In this document: positions 1-9,143 of the stretch, in pieces
Layout: each line of letters opens with the position of its first letter
How positions within the stretch are numbered: position 1 is the first letter of the stretch
Assembly (NCBI GenBank): GCA_035524275.1
Contig: DATKPC010000041.1
Span: 62,001-126,000, forward strand
Reading direction: 5' to 3'
DNA: 64,000 nucleotides
Source of the DNA: DATKPC01 sp035524275
GTDB taxonomy: Bacteria > Pseudomonadota > Gammaproteobacteria > Burkholderiales > Burkholderiaceae_F
Program-made: the position numbers and the translations under genes
Notes under the pieces: model-generated
Database searches by the model: none
What the model saw: the letters and a program-made list of their open reading frames with translations, nothing else
Told to the model about the DNA's origin: nothing

Positions 1-1
1 C

Positions 2-1081
2 AACTCGGCCGACAAGCCGCTGCTCAATCGCGCGCTGCGCGGCACCTACCCGATCGGCTCGACGTACAAGCCGTTCCTGGCGCTGGCCGCGCTCGAGCGC
101 GGCAAGCTGCGCCCGGAGACGACGATCTACGATCCCGGCTACTACCTCTACGCCGGACACCTGTTCCGCGACAGCGGCCCGCCGGGCGGCTACGGCAGCG
201 TCGACCTGCATCGCTCGCTCGTCGTCTCGAGCGACGTCTATTACTACATGCTCGCATCCGAGATGGGGGTCGACGCGATCCACGACGCGATGCAGCCGTG
301 GGGGTTCGGGCAGCTCACCGGCATCGACCTGGAAGGCGAGTCGGCCGGCGTGCTGCCGTCCTCGGCCTGGAAGGAGCGCCGCTTCAAGCAGCGCTGGTAC
401 GGCGGCGAGACGATCTCGATCGGCATCGGCCAGGGCTACAACGCGTTCACGCTGCTGCAGCTGGCGCACGCCACGGCGACGCTCGCGAACGACGGCGTCG
501 CGATGCGGCCGCACGTCGTGCGCGCGATCGAGGATCCGCGGACCGGCTCCCAGGTGCCGGTCGACCCCGGCCCGCCGCAGCGGCTGGCATTGCGCCCGGA
601 AAACCTCGCGATCGTGCGTTCGGCGATGGTGGACGTCAACCTGACGGGCACGGCGCGCGACGCGTTCGCCGATGCCCCGTACCGCGTCGCGGGCAAGACC
701 GGCACGGCGCAGGTGATCGCGATGGCCGCGAACCAGAAGTACGACGAGAAGCGCATCGCGGAGCGCAACCGCGATCATTCGCTGTACATCGCGTTCGCGC
801 CGGCCGAGCCGGGCGCGCGCCCGCGCATCGCGCTGGCGGTGCTCGCGGAGAACAGCGGCTTCGGGGCGCGCGCGGCGGCGCCGATCGCGCGCCAGGTCCT
901 CGATTTCTACCTGCTCGGGAAGGAGCCGTCCCGGCCGGCGCTGCCGGCCGCCGGCGAGGACCTGCCGGACGCCGACGAGATGCAGGAGTCCGAAACGCTG
1001 CGGGCCGTCAACCAGGGCGGGGAAGCGCGCCAGGATGCGCCGGCGCCGGCGGCCACCGCAGACCCCGGGAGCGCGCCGTGA
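2..1081 (+). CDS. mrdA: Penicillin-binding protein 2 (elongasome transpeptidase), 3' part
   Basis: This is the C-terminal transpeptidase half of PBP2, which cross-links peptidoglycan during lateral wall growth. The reading frame is open from base 2, so the N-terminus, membrane anchor and dimerisation domain lie outside the window. The three active-site motifs are visible: STYK (bases 59-70, nucleophilic Ser), SSD at 227-235 (PBP2 enzymes carry S-x-D where other PBPs have S-x-N), and KTGT (695-706). The tail after about base 930 is rich in Ala, Pro and Glu. The stop overlaps the GTG start of rodA (GTGA), so the two partners of the elongasome are translationally coupled. Identification is secure; only the 5' extent is unknown. 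Confidence 0.95.
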   Translation, partial: NSADKPLLNRALRGTYPIGSTYKPFLALAALERGKLRPETTIYDPGYYLYAGHLFRDSGPPGGYGSVDLHRSLVVSSDVYYYMLASEMGVDAIHDAMQPWGFGQLTGIDLEGESAGVLPSSAWKERRFKQRWYGGETISIGIGQGYNAFTLLQLAHATATLANDGVAMRPHVVRAIEDPRTGSQVPVDPGPPQRLALRPENLAIVRSAMVDVNLTGTARDAFADAPYRVAGKTGTAQVIAMAANQKYDEKRIAERNRDHSLYIAFAPAEPGARPRIALAVLAENSGFGARAAAPIARQVLDFYLLGKEPSRPALPAAGEDLPDADEMQESETLRAVNQGGEARQDAPAPAATADPGSAP

Positions 1082-2196
1082 ACCGCGCCGGCGCGACCGA
1101 AGGCGCGCGGCGGTGGCTGAAGGACCGCCTCGATGCGCTCGATCCGGCGCTGCTCGGGATCGTCGCCGGCCTCGCGGTGATCGGCCTCGTCACACTGTAC
1201 TCCGCGGCGGCGGACAACCCGGGCCGCGTCAGCGACCAGGTGCGCAACTTCGCGATCGCGGCGGCCGCGACGGTCCTGTTCGCGTCGTTGTCGCCGCAGG
1301 CACTGATGCGCCTCGCCGCGCCGGCGTATGCGACGGGGCTCGTGCTGCTGCTGGCCGTCGCCGCATTCGGCGCCTACGCCAAGGGCGCGCGCCGCTGGCT
1401 GGATCTCGGGTTCAGCCGCATCCAGCCGTCCGAAATGATGAAGCTCGCCGTGCCGCTGATGCTGGCGTGGTACTTCCATCGGCGCGAGGGCGTCCTCAGG
1501 GCGCTCGACTTCGCGGTGGCCGCGTTCCTCGTCCTGCTGCCGGTCGTGCTGATCGCGCTGCAGCCCGACCTCGGCACGGCCCTGCTCGTCGCTGCCGCCG
1601 GGCTGTTCGTGATCTTCTTCGCCGGCTTGCCCTGGCGCTGGATCGGCGTGCTGACGGTGGCGGGCCTCGCGGCGCTGCCGATTGCGTGGTCCTTGATGCG
1701 CGACTACCAGCGCAGCCGGATCATGACGCTGTTCGATCCGTCCTCCGACCCGCTCGGCAAGGGATTCCACACGCTGCAGGCGATGATCGCGATCGGGTCC
1801 GGCGGCGTCTTCGGCAAGGGCTGGATGCAGGGGACGCAGACCCACCTCGAGTTCATCCCGGAGCGCACGACCGACTTCATCTTCGCGGTGTTCTCCGAGG
1901 AATTCGGGCTTGCGGGCAATGTCGTGCTGCTGGCGCTGTTCGTGGCGCTGGTCGGGCGCGCGCTCGAGATCGCCGGCGGGGCGACGACGCGCTTCGCGCG
2001 GCTGCTCGCCGCCGCGATCGCGCTGATCATCTTCACCTACGTCTTCGTCAACATGGGCATGGTGAGCGGGATCCTGCCCGTCGTCGGCGTGCCCTTGCCC
2101 TTCGTGAGCTACGGCGGCACCGCGCTGGTCACGCTGGGCATGGCCTGTGGCATGCTGATGTCGATCCATCGCCACCGGAAACTGGTCCAATCCTGA
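1078..2196 (+). CDS. rodA: Rod shape-determining protein RodA (SEDS glycosyltransferase)
   Basis: RodA is the polytopic SEDS-family peptidoglycan glycosyltransferase that works with PBP2. The 372-residue protein has about ten hydrophobic segments and the family signatures: a GARRWLDLGFSRIQPSE stretch after the third to fourth helices, a QPDLGTALL stretch, a conserved RS-RI--LFDP segment leading to GKGW-QGTQ, and FIPERTTDFIFAV. The chosen GTG at 1078 overlaps the mrdA stop; upstream codons in this frame lie inside mrdA. The N-terminus up to about residue 20 is hydrophilic, as expected for the cytoplasmic side. It sits between mrdA and rlpA in the usual order. Confidence 0.95.
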   Translation: MNRAGATEGARRWLKDRLDALDPALLGIVAGLAVIGLVTLYSAAADNPGRVSDQVRNFAIAAAATVLFASLSPQALMRLAAPAYATGLVLLLAVAAFGAYAKGARRWLDLGFSRIQPSEMMKLAVPLMLAWYFHRREGVLRALDFAVAAFLVLLPVVLIALQPDLGTALLVAAAGLFVIFFAGLPWRWIGVLTVAGLAALPIAWSLMRDYQRSRIMTLFDPSSDPLGKGFHTLQAMIAIGSGGVFGKGWMQGTQTHLEFIPERTTDFIFAVFSEEFGLAGNVVLLALFVALVGRALEIAGGATTRFARLLAAAIALIIFTYVFVNMGMVSGILPVVGVPLPFVSYGGTALVTLGMACGMLMSIHRHRKLVQS

Positions 2197-2216
2197 GCCC
2201 GAGGCCCGAACGCCCC

Positions 2217-3371
2217 ATGAGGAAAGCCCGTGCCATGCCGGCGTCGTCGTGCGCGGCGCCGCCGGGAGGCGTCGGGCGGGTTCACGTCGCGCGGGCCCAC
2301 GTCGCCCTGCTGCTCGTGGCACTGCCGCTCGTGGCGCAGCTGACCGGCTGCGGCACGCCGGCGCGGCACGCCGGCTACTACCAGGACGACGGCCCGCCGG
2401 ACCAGGTGCCGCCCGGGCTGATGTCGACGCCGGACGCCGTGCCGCGCGAGGAGCCGCTCAATCCGTTCGCCAACCAGCCGTATCGCGCCCTGGGCCGAAC
2501 GTATACCCCGGACACGAGCGATCGCCCGTTCCGGCAGCGCGGGCTGGCGTCCTGGTATGGTCGCCAATACCACGGCAACCGGACGGCCAGCGGCGAGCGC
2601 TACGACATGTTCGCGATGACCGCAGCGCATCCGACGCTGCCGATACCGAGCTATGCCCGCGTCACGAACCTGCGCAGCGGCGCGAGCGTGGTCGTGCGCA
2701 TCAACGACCGCGGGCCCTTCCTCTACGATCGCGTGATCGACCTGTCCTACGTCGCCGCGCTGCGCCTTGGCGTCGCGGGACGCGGGACCGACGAGGTCGA
2801 AGTGCAGCGGATCCTGCCGCGCGATATCGCTCGCGCGCACGCCGCGGAGCCGCCGGCCATCGCCGCGGTTCCGCCGACGTCGCCCGCCGCGGCGCCTGCG
2901 TCGCTTTCCGGCGCGCCTGCCGGGCCCGTTCTCGGCGCTGCGCCAGCCGCCGTGGCCGTCGCGCCGGTCGCCGCGGTGGCGGCGCCGCCGGCGACCCGGC
3001 TGCCGCCGGCCGCCCCCCCGGAAACCGCCGCGCCCGGGGTCACGCCGCCATCGACCACGCCGCCATCGACCGTACCGCTTTCGACGCCGACGTCGACGCC
3101 GGCATCCGCTGCGAGCCGGTGGGGCGTCCAGGTCGGCGCCTTCGCGCTGGCCGCCCATGCCGAGGCGCTGCGCGACCGCGTCGCGCTGCTGCTGGACGCG
3201 CCGGACGCGACGGAAGTCCCGTCGATGCTGCGCTCGACCCGCGTCGAGCGCGACGGCGACCTCTTCCGCGTGCTCGTCGGTCCGCTGACCGACCGCGCGG
3301 CCGCGGCCCAACTTGCGCAGACGCTGGCGCGAATCCTCGCGCGCGCGACCACGCTCTATTCCCGCCCTTGA
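2217..3371 (+). CDS. rlpA: Septal ring lipoprotein RlpA (lytic transglycosylase, DPBB + SPOR)
   Basis: RlpA cleaves denuded peptidoglycan glycans at the septum. The 384-residue protein begins with a basic region, a hydrophobic stretch and a lipobox ending LTGC (Cys at about residue 43), so it should be an outer-membrane lipoprotein. A double-psi beta-barrel domain follows (about 110-200), with the family segments ASWYG, G-RTASGE-YD and RINDRGPF. A long Ala/Pro/Thr-rich linker (about 205-300) leads to a C-terminal SPOR domain starting at WGVQVGAF, which binds denuded septal glycan. The ATG lies 20 bases after the rodA stop; the long pre-lipobox region leaves open an internal start at a second Met six codons on. 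Confidence 0.92.
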   Translation: MRKARAMPASSCAAPPGGVGRVHVARAHVALLLVALPLVAQLTGCGTPARHAGYYQDDGPPDQVPPGLMSTPDAVPREEPLNPFANQPYRALGRTYTPDTSDRPFRQRGLASWYGRQYHGNRTASGERYDMFAMTAAHPTLPIPSYARVTNLRSGASVVVRINDRGPFLYDRVIDLSYVAALRLGVAGRGTDEVEVQRILPRDIARAHAAEPPAIAAVPPTSPAAAPASLSGAPAGPVLGAAPAAVAVAPVAAVAAPPATRLPPAAPPETAAPGVTPPSTTPPSTVPLSTPTSTPASAASRWGVQVGAFALAAHAEALRDRVALLLDAPDATEVPSMLRSTRVERDGDLFRVLVGPLTDRAAAAQLAQTLARILARATTLYSRP

Positions 3372-3388
3372 GACGAGGACTCTCCCGC

Positions 3389-5065
3389 ATGCCTTCCGAC
3401 ATCGAGATCGCGCGCAACGCGACATTGGCCCCGATCCTGCAGGTCGCCGCGCGCGGCCTCGGCGTCGACGAGCGCCATGTCGAGCCGTACGGCCGCCACA
3501 AGGCCAAGCTGTCGCTCGAATACGTCGCCTCGCTGCAGGACCGTCCGGACGGCCGGCTCGTCCTCGTGACGGCCATCAGCCCGACGCCCGCCGGCGAAGG
3601 GAAGACGACGACCACGATCGGGCTCGGCGACGCCCTCAACCGGATCGGGCGCAAGGCGCTCGTCTGCCTGCGGGAGCCCTCGATCGGGCCGGTGTTCGGC
3701 CTCAAGGGAGGCGCCACCGGAGGCGGCCGCGCGCAGGTCGCGCCGATGGAAGACATCAACCTGCACTTCACCGGCGACTTCGCGGCCATCGCGTCGGCGA
3801 ACAACCTGCTCGCGGCGATGATGGACAACCACGTCCACCACGGCAATGCACTGCGCATCGATACCCGGCGCATCGGATGGCGGCGCGTCGTGGACATGAA
3901 CGACCGCGCGCTGCGCGGCATCGTCGTCGGCCTGGGCGGCCCGGCCAACGGCGTTCCGCGCGAGGATGGCTTCGACATCGTCGTCGCCTCCGAGGTCATG
4001 GCGATCCTCTGCCTCGCGACCTCGTACCGCGACCTCAAGGAACGGCTGGCGCGCATCGTCGTCGGCTACGACGTCGACGACAAGCCGGTGACGGCACGCG
4101 ACCTGCGCGCGCACGGCGCGATGGCGGTCCTGCTCAAGGACGCGCTGAAGCCGAATCTCGTGCAGACCCTGGAGAACAACCCGGCGCTGGTCCACGGCGG
4201 CCCTTTCGCCAACATCGCGCACGGCTGCAACTCGGTGATCGCGACGCGCACCGCGCTGAAGCTCGCCGACTACGTCGTCACCGAGGCCGGATTCGGCGCC
4301 GATCTCGGGGCCGAGAAGTTCATCGACATCAAGTGCCGGATGGCGGGCCTGCGGCCCGCGGCGGCGGTGATCGTCGCGACGCTGCGCGCGCTGAAGTTCC
4401 ACGGCGGCGCCGCGCTCGGCGAGCTCAATGCCGCCGACACCGCGGCGCTGGGACGCGGAATCCCGAACCTGGAGCGGCACGTCGACAACGTCAGGCGGCA
4501 GTACGGCCTTCCCTGCGTCGTGGCGCTCAACAGCTTCACGCACGACACCGAGGCGGAGGTCGCGCTGCTGCGCCAGCGGATGGCCGCGCTGCAGACCGAA
4601 GTCGTCGTCGCGCGGCACTGGGCCGAGGGCGGGCGCGGGGCCGAGGATCTCGCGCGGGCGGTCTGCGCGATGGCCGACCGCGAGCCGCCGGCGGCGCGCT
4701 TCGTCTACGACGATGACCTGCCGCTGGCGGACAAGATGAAGGCGATCGCGACGCGCGTCTACGGCGCGGCGGGCGTCACGTTCGACCGGGCCGCGGCCAA
4801 GCGGATCGCGCGGCTGCAGCGCGACGGCTACGGACGCTTCCCCGTCTGCGTCGCGAAGACGCAGTATTCCTTCTCGACCGATCCGGAGCTCAAGGGCGCG
4901 CCCGACGGCCACACGATCAACGTCCGCGAGGTCCGCCTGGCGGCGGGCGCGGGGTTCGTCGTGATGATCTGCGGCGACGTGCTCACGATGCCGGGCCTGC
5001 CGAAGGTCCCGGCGGCCGAACGCATCGACCTGGACGACGAGGGCCGCGTGATCGGCCTGTCGTGA
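3389..5065 (+). CDS. fhs: Formate-tetrahydrofolate ligase
   Basis: This enzyme makes 10-formyl-THF from formate, THF and ATP, feeding purine synthesis and one-carbon metabolism. The 558-residue length fits the family. The P-loop TPAGEGKTTTT lies near residues 66-76, followed by GLKGGATGGG and the PMEDINLHFTGD segment typical of the family. The C-terminus has AKTQYSFSTDP. The ATG is 17 bases downstream of the rlpA stop and no large upstream extension would align. It is not functionally related to rlpA. Other folate genes in the window (folB, the 5-formyl-THF cyclo-ligase and metF) point to an active one-carbon network. Confidence 0.95.
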   Translation: MPSDIEIARNATLAPILQVAARGLGVDERHVEPYGRHKAKLSLEYVASLQDRPDGRLVLVTAISPTPAGEGKTTTTIGLGDALNRIGRKALVCLREPSIGPVFGLKGGATGGGRAQVAPMEDINLHFTGDFAAIASANNLLAAMMDNHVHHGNALRIDTRRIGWRRVVDMNDRALRGIVVGLGGPANGVPREDGFDIVVASEVMAILCLATSYRDLKERLARIVVGYDVDDKPVTARDLRAHGAMAVLLKDALKPNLVQTLENNPALVHGGPFANIAHGCNSVIATRTALKLADYVVTEAGFGADLGAEKFIDIKCRMAGLRPAAAVIVATLRALKFHGGAALGELNAADTAALGRGIPNLERHVDNVRRQYGLPCVVALNSFTHDTEAEVALLRQRMAALQTEVVVARHWAEGGRGAEDLARAVCAMADREPPAARFVYDDDLPLADKMKAIATRVYGAAGVTFDRAAAKRIARLQRDGYGRFPVCVAKTQYSFSTDPELKGAPDGHTINVREVRLAAGAGFVVMICGDVLTMPGLPKVPAAERIDLDDEGRVIGLS

Positions 5066-5129
5066 CCGGCGTTCGCGTATCGTTGGCTTTCGCGCCCGCG
5101 CGCCGCCGGGAACCGCCACGGAGGTCGCC

Positions 5130-6578
5130 ATGAACCTTGCCGACGTTCAACCCCTGATCGACCGCCAATGGGACGACGACCTGGTCCCCCGCCTCGTCGA
5201 CTACGTCCGCGTGCCGGCGAAGTCCCCGGCCTTCGATGCCGAATGGAGCGCCCACGGCTACCTGCGACAGGTGGTGCGCTCGGCGCACGACTGGCTGGTC
5301 GCGCAGCGCATCGGCGGCATGACGGTCGAGATCATCGAGATCCCGGGCCGCACGCCGTGCCTCTTCTTCGACGCCCCGGCCACCGGCGGGCTGGGCGACC
5401 GTCGCACGGTCCTCTTCTACGGGCATCTCGACAAGCAGCCGGAGACGAGCGGCTGGCGCGACGACCTCGGACCCTGGAAGCCGGTGATCGAGAACGGCCT
5501 CCTCTACGGACGCGGCGCGGCCGACGACGGATATGCGGTCTACGCCGCCGCCGCGGTGATGCAGGCGCTCGACGCGCGCGGCGTCGCGCGACCGCGCTGC
5601 GTCGGGCTGATCGAGACCTGCGAGGAGTCCGGGAGCCCGGACCTGCCGGCGTACCTGGAACTGCTCGCTCCGCGCCTCGGCGACGTCGCGCTGGTCGCCG
5701 GGCTCGATTCCGGTTGCGGCGACTACGAGCGCCTGTGGGTCACGACGTCGCTGCGCGGACTGAGCGGCGGCGTCCTCACGGTCCAGGTGCTGACCGAGGG
5801 CGTGCATTCGGGGCTGGCAAGCGGCCTCGTTCCTTCCTCGTTTCGCATCGCGCGGCGCCTGCTCGACCGCATCGACGACTCGACGACGGGGCAGGTGCGC
5901 GACGCCGCGTTCCACGCCTCGATTCCGGACGAACGCCTGCAGCAGGCGCACGCGGCCGGGGCGATCCTCGGCGACGCCGTCTGGACGCAGTTTCCCTGGG
6001 TCGGCTGCTCGCACGGCGCCGAGCCGCATGCGCACGCGCAGCCGACGACGCGCGATCCGGTCGAGGGGATCCTCAATCGCACCTGGCGACCGGCGTTGTC
6101 GGTCACCGGCGGCGCCGGATTGCCCGCTATCGACACGGCGGGAAACGTCCTGCGACCGCGCACGGCGCTCAAGCTGAGCCTGCGGCTGCCGCCCACGGTC
6201 GACGCGGAGCGGGCGACCCGCGAGATGAAGCGGCTCCTCGAGGCCGATCCGCCCTACGGCGCGAGCGTGACCTTCGATGCCGACTGGGGGGCGAGCGGCT
6301 GGAACGCGCCGCCGACCGCGCCGTGGCTCGCGCGCGCGGCCGCGGCGGCGTCGCTCGGCGCTTTCGGGCGCGAGGCCGCCTGGATCGGCGAGGGGGGCAC
6401 GATACCGTTCATGAACATGCTGGGGACGCGTTTCCCCGCCGCGCAGTTCCTGATCACCGGGGTCCTCGGGCCGAAGTCGAATGCGCACGGGCCCAATGAA
6501 TTCCTGCATATCGGATTCGCGAAGCGCCTGACGGCGGCCGTCGCGGCGGTCGTCGCCGCCGTGCCGGGCGCCGCGTGA
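5130..6578 (+). CDS. M20 family metallopeptidase (ArgE/DapE/CNDP-like)
   Basis: A 482-residue zinc-dependent hydrolase of the M20 clan, probably a cytosolic dipeptidase or deacylase. Metal and catalytic motifs are visible: YGHLDKQPE near residue 95 (metal His and the Asp two residues on), GRGAADDGYA near 127 (bridging Asp), ETCEESGS near 160 (catalytic and metal Glu), and a late GEGGTIPFMN segment. The split M20 catalytic region with an inserted dimerisation domain (about 205-355) is apparent. The ATG is preceded by GGAGGTC. The substrate cannot be read from the sequence; carnosine-type dipeptidases are the closest match. It stands alone between fhs and the convergent rsmI. Confidence 0.88.
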   Translation: MNLADVQPLIDRQWDDDLVPRLVDYVRVPAKSPAFDAEWSAHGYLRQVVRSAHDWLVAQRIGGMTVEIIEIPGRTPCLFFDAPATGGLGDRRTVLFYGHLDKQPETSGWRDDLGPWKPVIENGLLYGRGAADDGYAVYAAAAVMQALDARGVARPRCVGLIETCEESGSPDLPAYLELLAPRLGDVALVAGLDSGCGDYERLWVTTSLRGLSGGVLTVQVLTEGVHSGLASGLVPSSFRIARRLLDRIDDSTTGQVRDAAFHASIPDERLQQAHAAGAILGDAVWTQFPWVGCSHGAEPHAHAQPTTRDPVEGILNRTWRPALSVTGGAGLPAIDTAGNVLRPRTALKLSLRLPPTVDAERATREMKRLLEADPPYGASVTFDADWGASGWNAPPTAPWLARAAAAASLGAFGREAAWIGEGGTIPFMNMLGTRFPAAQFLITGVLGPKSNAHGPNEFLHIGFAKRLTAAVAAVVAAVPGAA

Positions 6579-6635
6579 TCCGCGTGGCGGGTTTCGCGTA
6601 CCCGCCGCAGGCCTCGGTCGGGGCCGCGTCGCGGA

Positions 6636-7607
6636 CTAGGCGCCGCCGTCGCGTCGCCCGGCCAACGTCCGATAGATGAGGTCGCGCGGCAGGCCGCTTG
6701 CCTTGGACGCAAGGGACGCGAGGCGCGGGGCCGGAAGCTCGCCGGCGAGCGCGTCGAGCCAGCGTCGCGTCGTCGCATCGATCGACGCGTCGGTCGACGC
6801 GACGCCGGCGCCGTCGTCCGCGGCGACCGGCGCATCGATGATCAGCACGAACTCGCCGCGCGCGGCCCCTTCGCGTTCGGCGCGTGCGACGTATTCGGGC
6901 AACTCGCCGGCGGCGACGAGCTCGATCGACTCGAAGCGCTTCGTGATTTCGCGCGCGACGACGACCGGCCGCGCGGCGTCGAACGTCGCGGCGATTTCGA
7001 CCGCGGTCTCGCGGACGCGGTGCGGCGCCTCGAAGATCACGTACGCCGCCGACGCGTCGCGCGACCAGCTGGAGAGCAGCGCCGAGCGCGCCGACCGCGC
7101 TCGCGGCAGGAAGCCTTCGATGTGCAGCGCGGTCGCCCGCAACCCGGCGGCGCACGCCGCCGCGACCGGGCTGCTGGCGCCGGGAACCGGGACCACGCGG
7201 TACCCGGCGGCGCGGACGGCGCGGACGACGAGCGCGCCGGGGTCGGAGATCCCGGGCGAACCGGCATCGGAAACGAGGGCAATGCGTGCGCCGCCGGCGA
7301 GCCTCTCGACGATGCTGGACGCGGCGGCGGCTTCGTTGTGGCGATGCGCCGCGAACAGCGGCGCATGGATGCCGAAGCGCGCAAGCAGCGGGCGCGTCGC
7401 GCGGGTGTCCTCGGCCGCGATCGCGTCGACTCGGCCGAGGACCCAAAGGGCGCGCAGCGTGACGTCCGCGGCATTGCCGATGGGCGTGGCCACTACATAC
7501 AATGCCGGCGCCGGCAGTTCCTGCCGGTCGAGCGCGGCGCAGTCGAAGAGCGCGAGGCCGTGCGCGTCGGCCTCCGCAGCGTCCGCGTCCGGAGTGCGTT
7601 TCGTCAT
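6636..7607 (-). CDS. rsmI: 16S rRNA (cytidine1402-2'-O)-methyltransferase RsmI
   Basis: RsmI 2'-O-methylates C1402 of 16S rRNA using SAM. The 323-residue protein carries the tetrapyrrole-methylase fold: YVVATPIGN near residue 37, a LVSDAGSPGISDPG segment near 112, PVPGASS near 140, the EGFLPR segment, and FEAPHR near 195. The C-terminal part is Ala-rich. The ATG chosen (MTKRT) gives a 36-residue lead before the fold. Its start codon shares the CATG palindrome with the divergent lpoA-like gene, so either it really starts there or a later codon is used. In Escherichia coli the equivalent pair yraL/yraM is also divergent. Confidence 0.93.
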   Translation of the reverse strand: MTKRTPDADAAEADAHGLALFDCAALDRQELPAPALYVVATPIGNAADVTLRALWVLGRVDAIAAEDTRATRPLLARFGIHAPLFAAHRHNEAAAASSIVERLAGGARIALVSDAGSPGISDPGALVVRAVRAAGYRVVPVPGASSPVAAACAAGLRATALHIEGFLPRARSARSALLSSWSRDASAAYVIFEAPHRVRETAVEIAATFDAARPVVVAREITKRFESIELVAAGELPEYVARAEREGAARGEFVLIIDAPVAADDGAGVASTDASIDATTRRWLDALAGELPAPRLASLASKASGLPRDLIYRTLAGRRDGGA

Positions 7608-8748
7608 GTCGATCGCCTGCAATCCTCGCCGATCCTGTGGGCTGCGGGCCGCGACGGCCGCCGCCATGCTGATCTTGGCCCCATTTTGCGCAAGCGCGCA
7701 GGCGACCGCAAATGGCAACGCGACGCCGGCTGCGGCGGCCAAGGTCGTGCTGCTCGTTCCGTCGCGCGGCACGCGCTTCGCCGATGCCGGCGACGCGATT
7801 CGGCGCGGCTTCATGGCTGCGCGCCGGGTCGCCGGAGACACCTCGCGCGTCGACGTCGTGGAGACCGACGAAACCGCGGCGCAGCTCGGCGCCGCGCTCG
7901 CGCGCGCGCGCGAGCGCGGTGCCGAGGTCGTCGTCGGCCCGCTGACGCGCGACGCGGTCAACGCGGTCGTCGATGCGGTCCGCGACCCGGTCGAGCTCGT
8001 GACGCTGAACTATCCCGATCGCGATGCGCTGCCGCCGACGCTGCTCGCGTTCGGTCTCTCGATCGACCAGGAGGCGCGGCAGGTCGCGCGCGCCGCGCTG
8101 GGCGTGGCCGCCGATGGCGCCGCGACCCGCCCGCCGCCGCCATCGCGGCTGCTGATCGTCGGCGGCCCGGCGCCCCTGGAGCGCCGGGCGACCGAGGCCT
8201 TCCGTCGCGCGCTGGTCGAGCTCGGGCAGACCCCGGCCGTCGTCGAACCGAAGTTCGACGCCGCCGGACTCTCCGATCTCGCGGCGCAATATCGCGACCA
8301 GGCCTTCGACGTCGTATTCCTCGCGCTCAACGCCCGCGAGGCCGCGCTCGTCCGCGCGCGCCTCAACCGCGCCGTGTCGTGGTGGGCGACCTCGCAGGTC
8401 AATCCGGGCAACGTCGTGGCGCAGGCCGTCGCCGGCGAACTCTCCGGGATCCACTTCGCCGACATGCCGTGGTTCCTGCAGCCGGACCAGCGCGCGGTCG
8501 CGATGTATCCTCGCCCCAGCACGGACGATGGCGCGGCGTTGCCGGTCGAGATGGAGCGCCTCTATGCGCTGGGCATCGATGCCTACCGCGTCGCGCGAAT
8601 CTGGATGACGGGCTCGACGCAGTTCGAACTGCAGGGAGTCACCGGGGAATTGCGCATCGACCGCGCGCGATCCGCGCGCGTCGAGCGGGCGCCGGTGTTC
8701 GCGGTATTCCGCGGTGGCCGTATCCAGCTCGAGGGCGTCGGACCCTGA
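7606..8748 (+). CDS. LpoA/LppC-like penicillin-binding protein activator
   Basis: A 380-residue periplasmic protein related to the LppC domain of LpoA, which in enterobacteria activates PBP1A from the outer membrane. The N-terminus has two Arg, a hydrophobic core and an ASA-QA cleavage region (about residues 1-33), so a Sec signal peptide is likely. No lipobox Cys fits, unlike the lipoprotein LpoA. The remainder resembles a periplasmic-binding-protein type I fold: VVLLVPSRGTRFADAGDAIR near the start, GAEVVVGPL, LLIVGG and a late YALGIDAYRVA. The TPR half of gammaproteobacterial LpoA is absent. The chosen ATG keeps the full signal peptide; a later ATG at 7666 would shorten it. The stop overlaps the yraN start. 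Confidence 0.85.
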   Translation: MSIACNPRRSCGLRAATAAAMLILAPFCASAQATANGNATPAAAAKVVLLVPSRGTRFADAGDAIRRGFMAARRVAGDTSRVDVVETDETAAQLGAALARARERGAEVVVGPLTRDAVNAVVDAVRDPVELVTLNYPDRDALPPTLLAFGLSIDQEARQVARAALGVAADGAATRPPPPSRLLIVGGPAPLERRATEAFRRALVELGQTPAVVEPKFDAAGLSDLAAQYRDQAFDVVFLALNAREAALVRARLNRAVSWWATSQVNPGNVVAQAVAGELSGIHFADMPWFLQPDQRAVAMYPRPSTDDGAALPVEMERLYALGIDAYRVARIWMTGSTQFELQGVTGELRIDRARSARVERAPVFAVFRGGRIQLEGVGP

Positions 8749-9143
8749 TGCCCGCGAAGCCGGGCCGGCCGACGGGGACGCGCACGCCGAGACAGCGGGC
8801 CGGGGACGCCGCCGAGGCCGCGGCCTGCGATCACCTGGTCGCCCACGGGTTGCGTATCGTCGCCCGCAACGTGCGCTACCGTGCAGGGGAACTGGATATC
8901 GTCGCCGCCGACGGCCCGCAGATCGTCTTCGTCGAGGTGCGGTGGCGCAGCGGCCTGCGCTTCGGCGGCGCCGCCGGAAGCGTCGGTGCGGTGAAGCGGC
9001 GGCGCATCGTGCGTGCCGCCCAGCTCTATCTGCTGGAGCACGCCGGGCGGCGCTGGCCGCCGTGCCGCTTCGACGTGATCGGGTTCGAGCAGGGAAGGCT
9101 CGAATGGTTCGTCCATGCCTTTGGTTTCGAGGAGGAGCGATGA
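8748..9143 (+). CDS. yraN: YraN family endonuclease-like protein (UPF0102)
   Basis: A 131-residue member of the UPF0102 family, small proteins with a restriction-endonuclease-like fold of unproven role. It is recognised by the block G--AE--A---L---G--I-ARN-R---GE-DI-A-D, here with GELDIVAAD near residue 46 and IVFVEVRWR near 57, which supply the Asp, Glu and Arg of the nuclease-type core. A CRFDVIGF segment lies near the C-terminus. The ATG overlaps the stop of the lpoA-like gene (TGATG), and its own stop overlaps the next start, so the three genes look co-translated. This order matches yraM-yraN-yraP of enterobacteria. Confidence 0.92.
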   Translation: MPAKPGRPTGTRTPRQRAGDAAEAAACDHLVAHGLRIVARNVRYRAGELDIVAADGPQIVFVEVRWRSGLRFGGAAGSVGAVKRRRIVRAAQLYLLEHAGRRWPPCRFDVIGFEQGRLEWFVHAFGFEEER

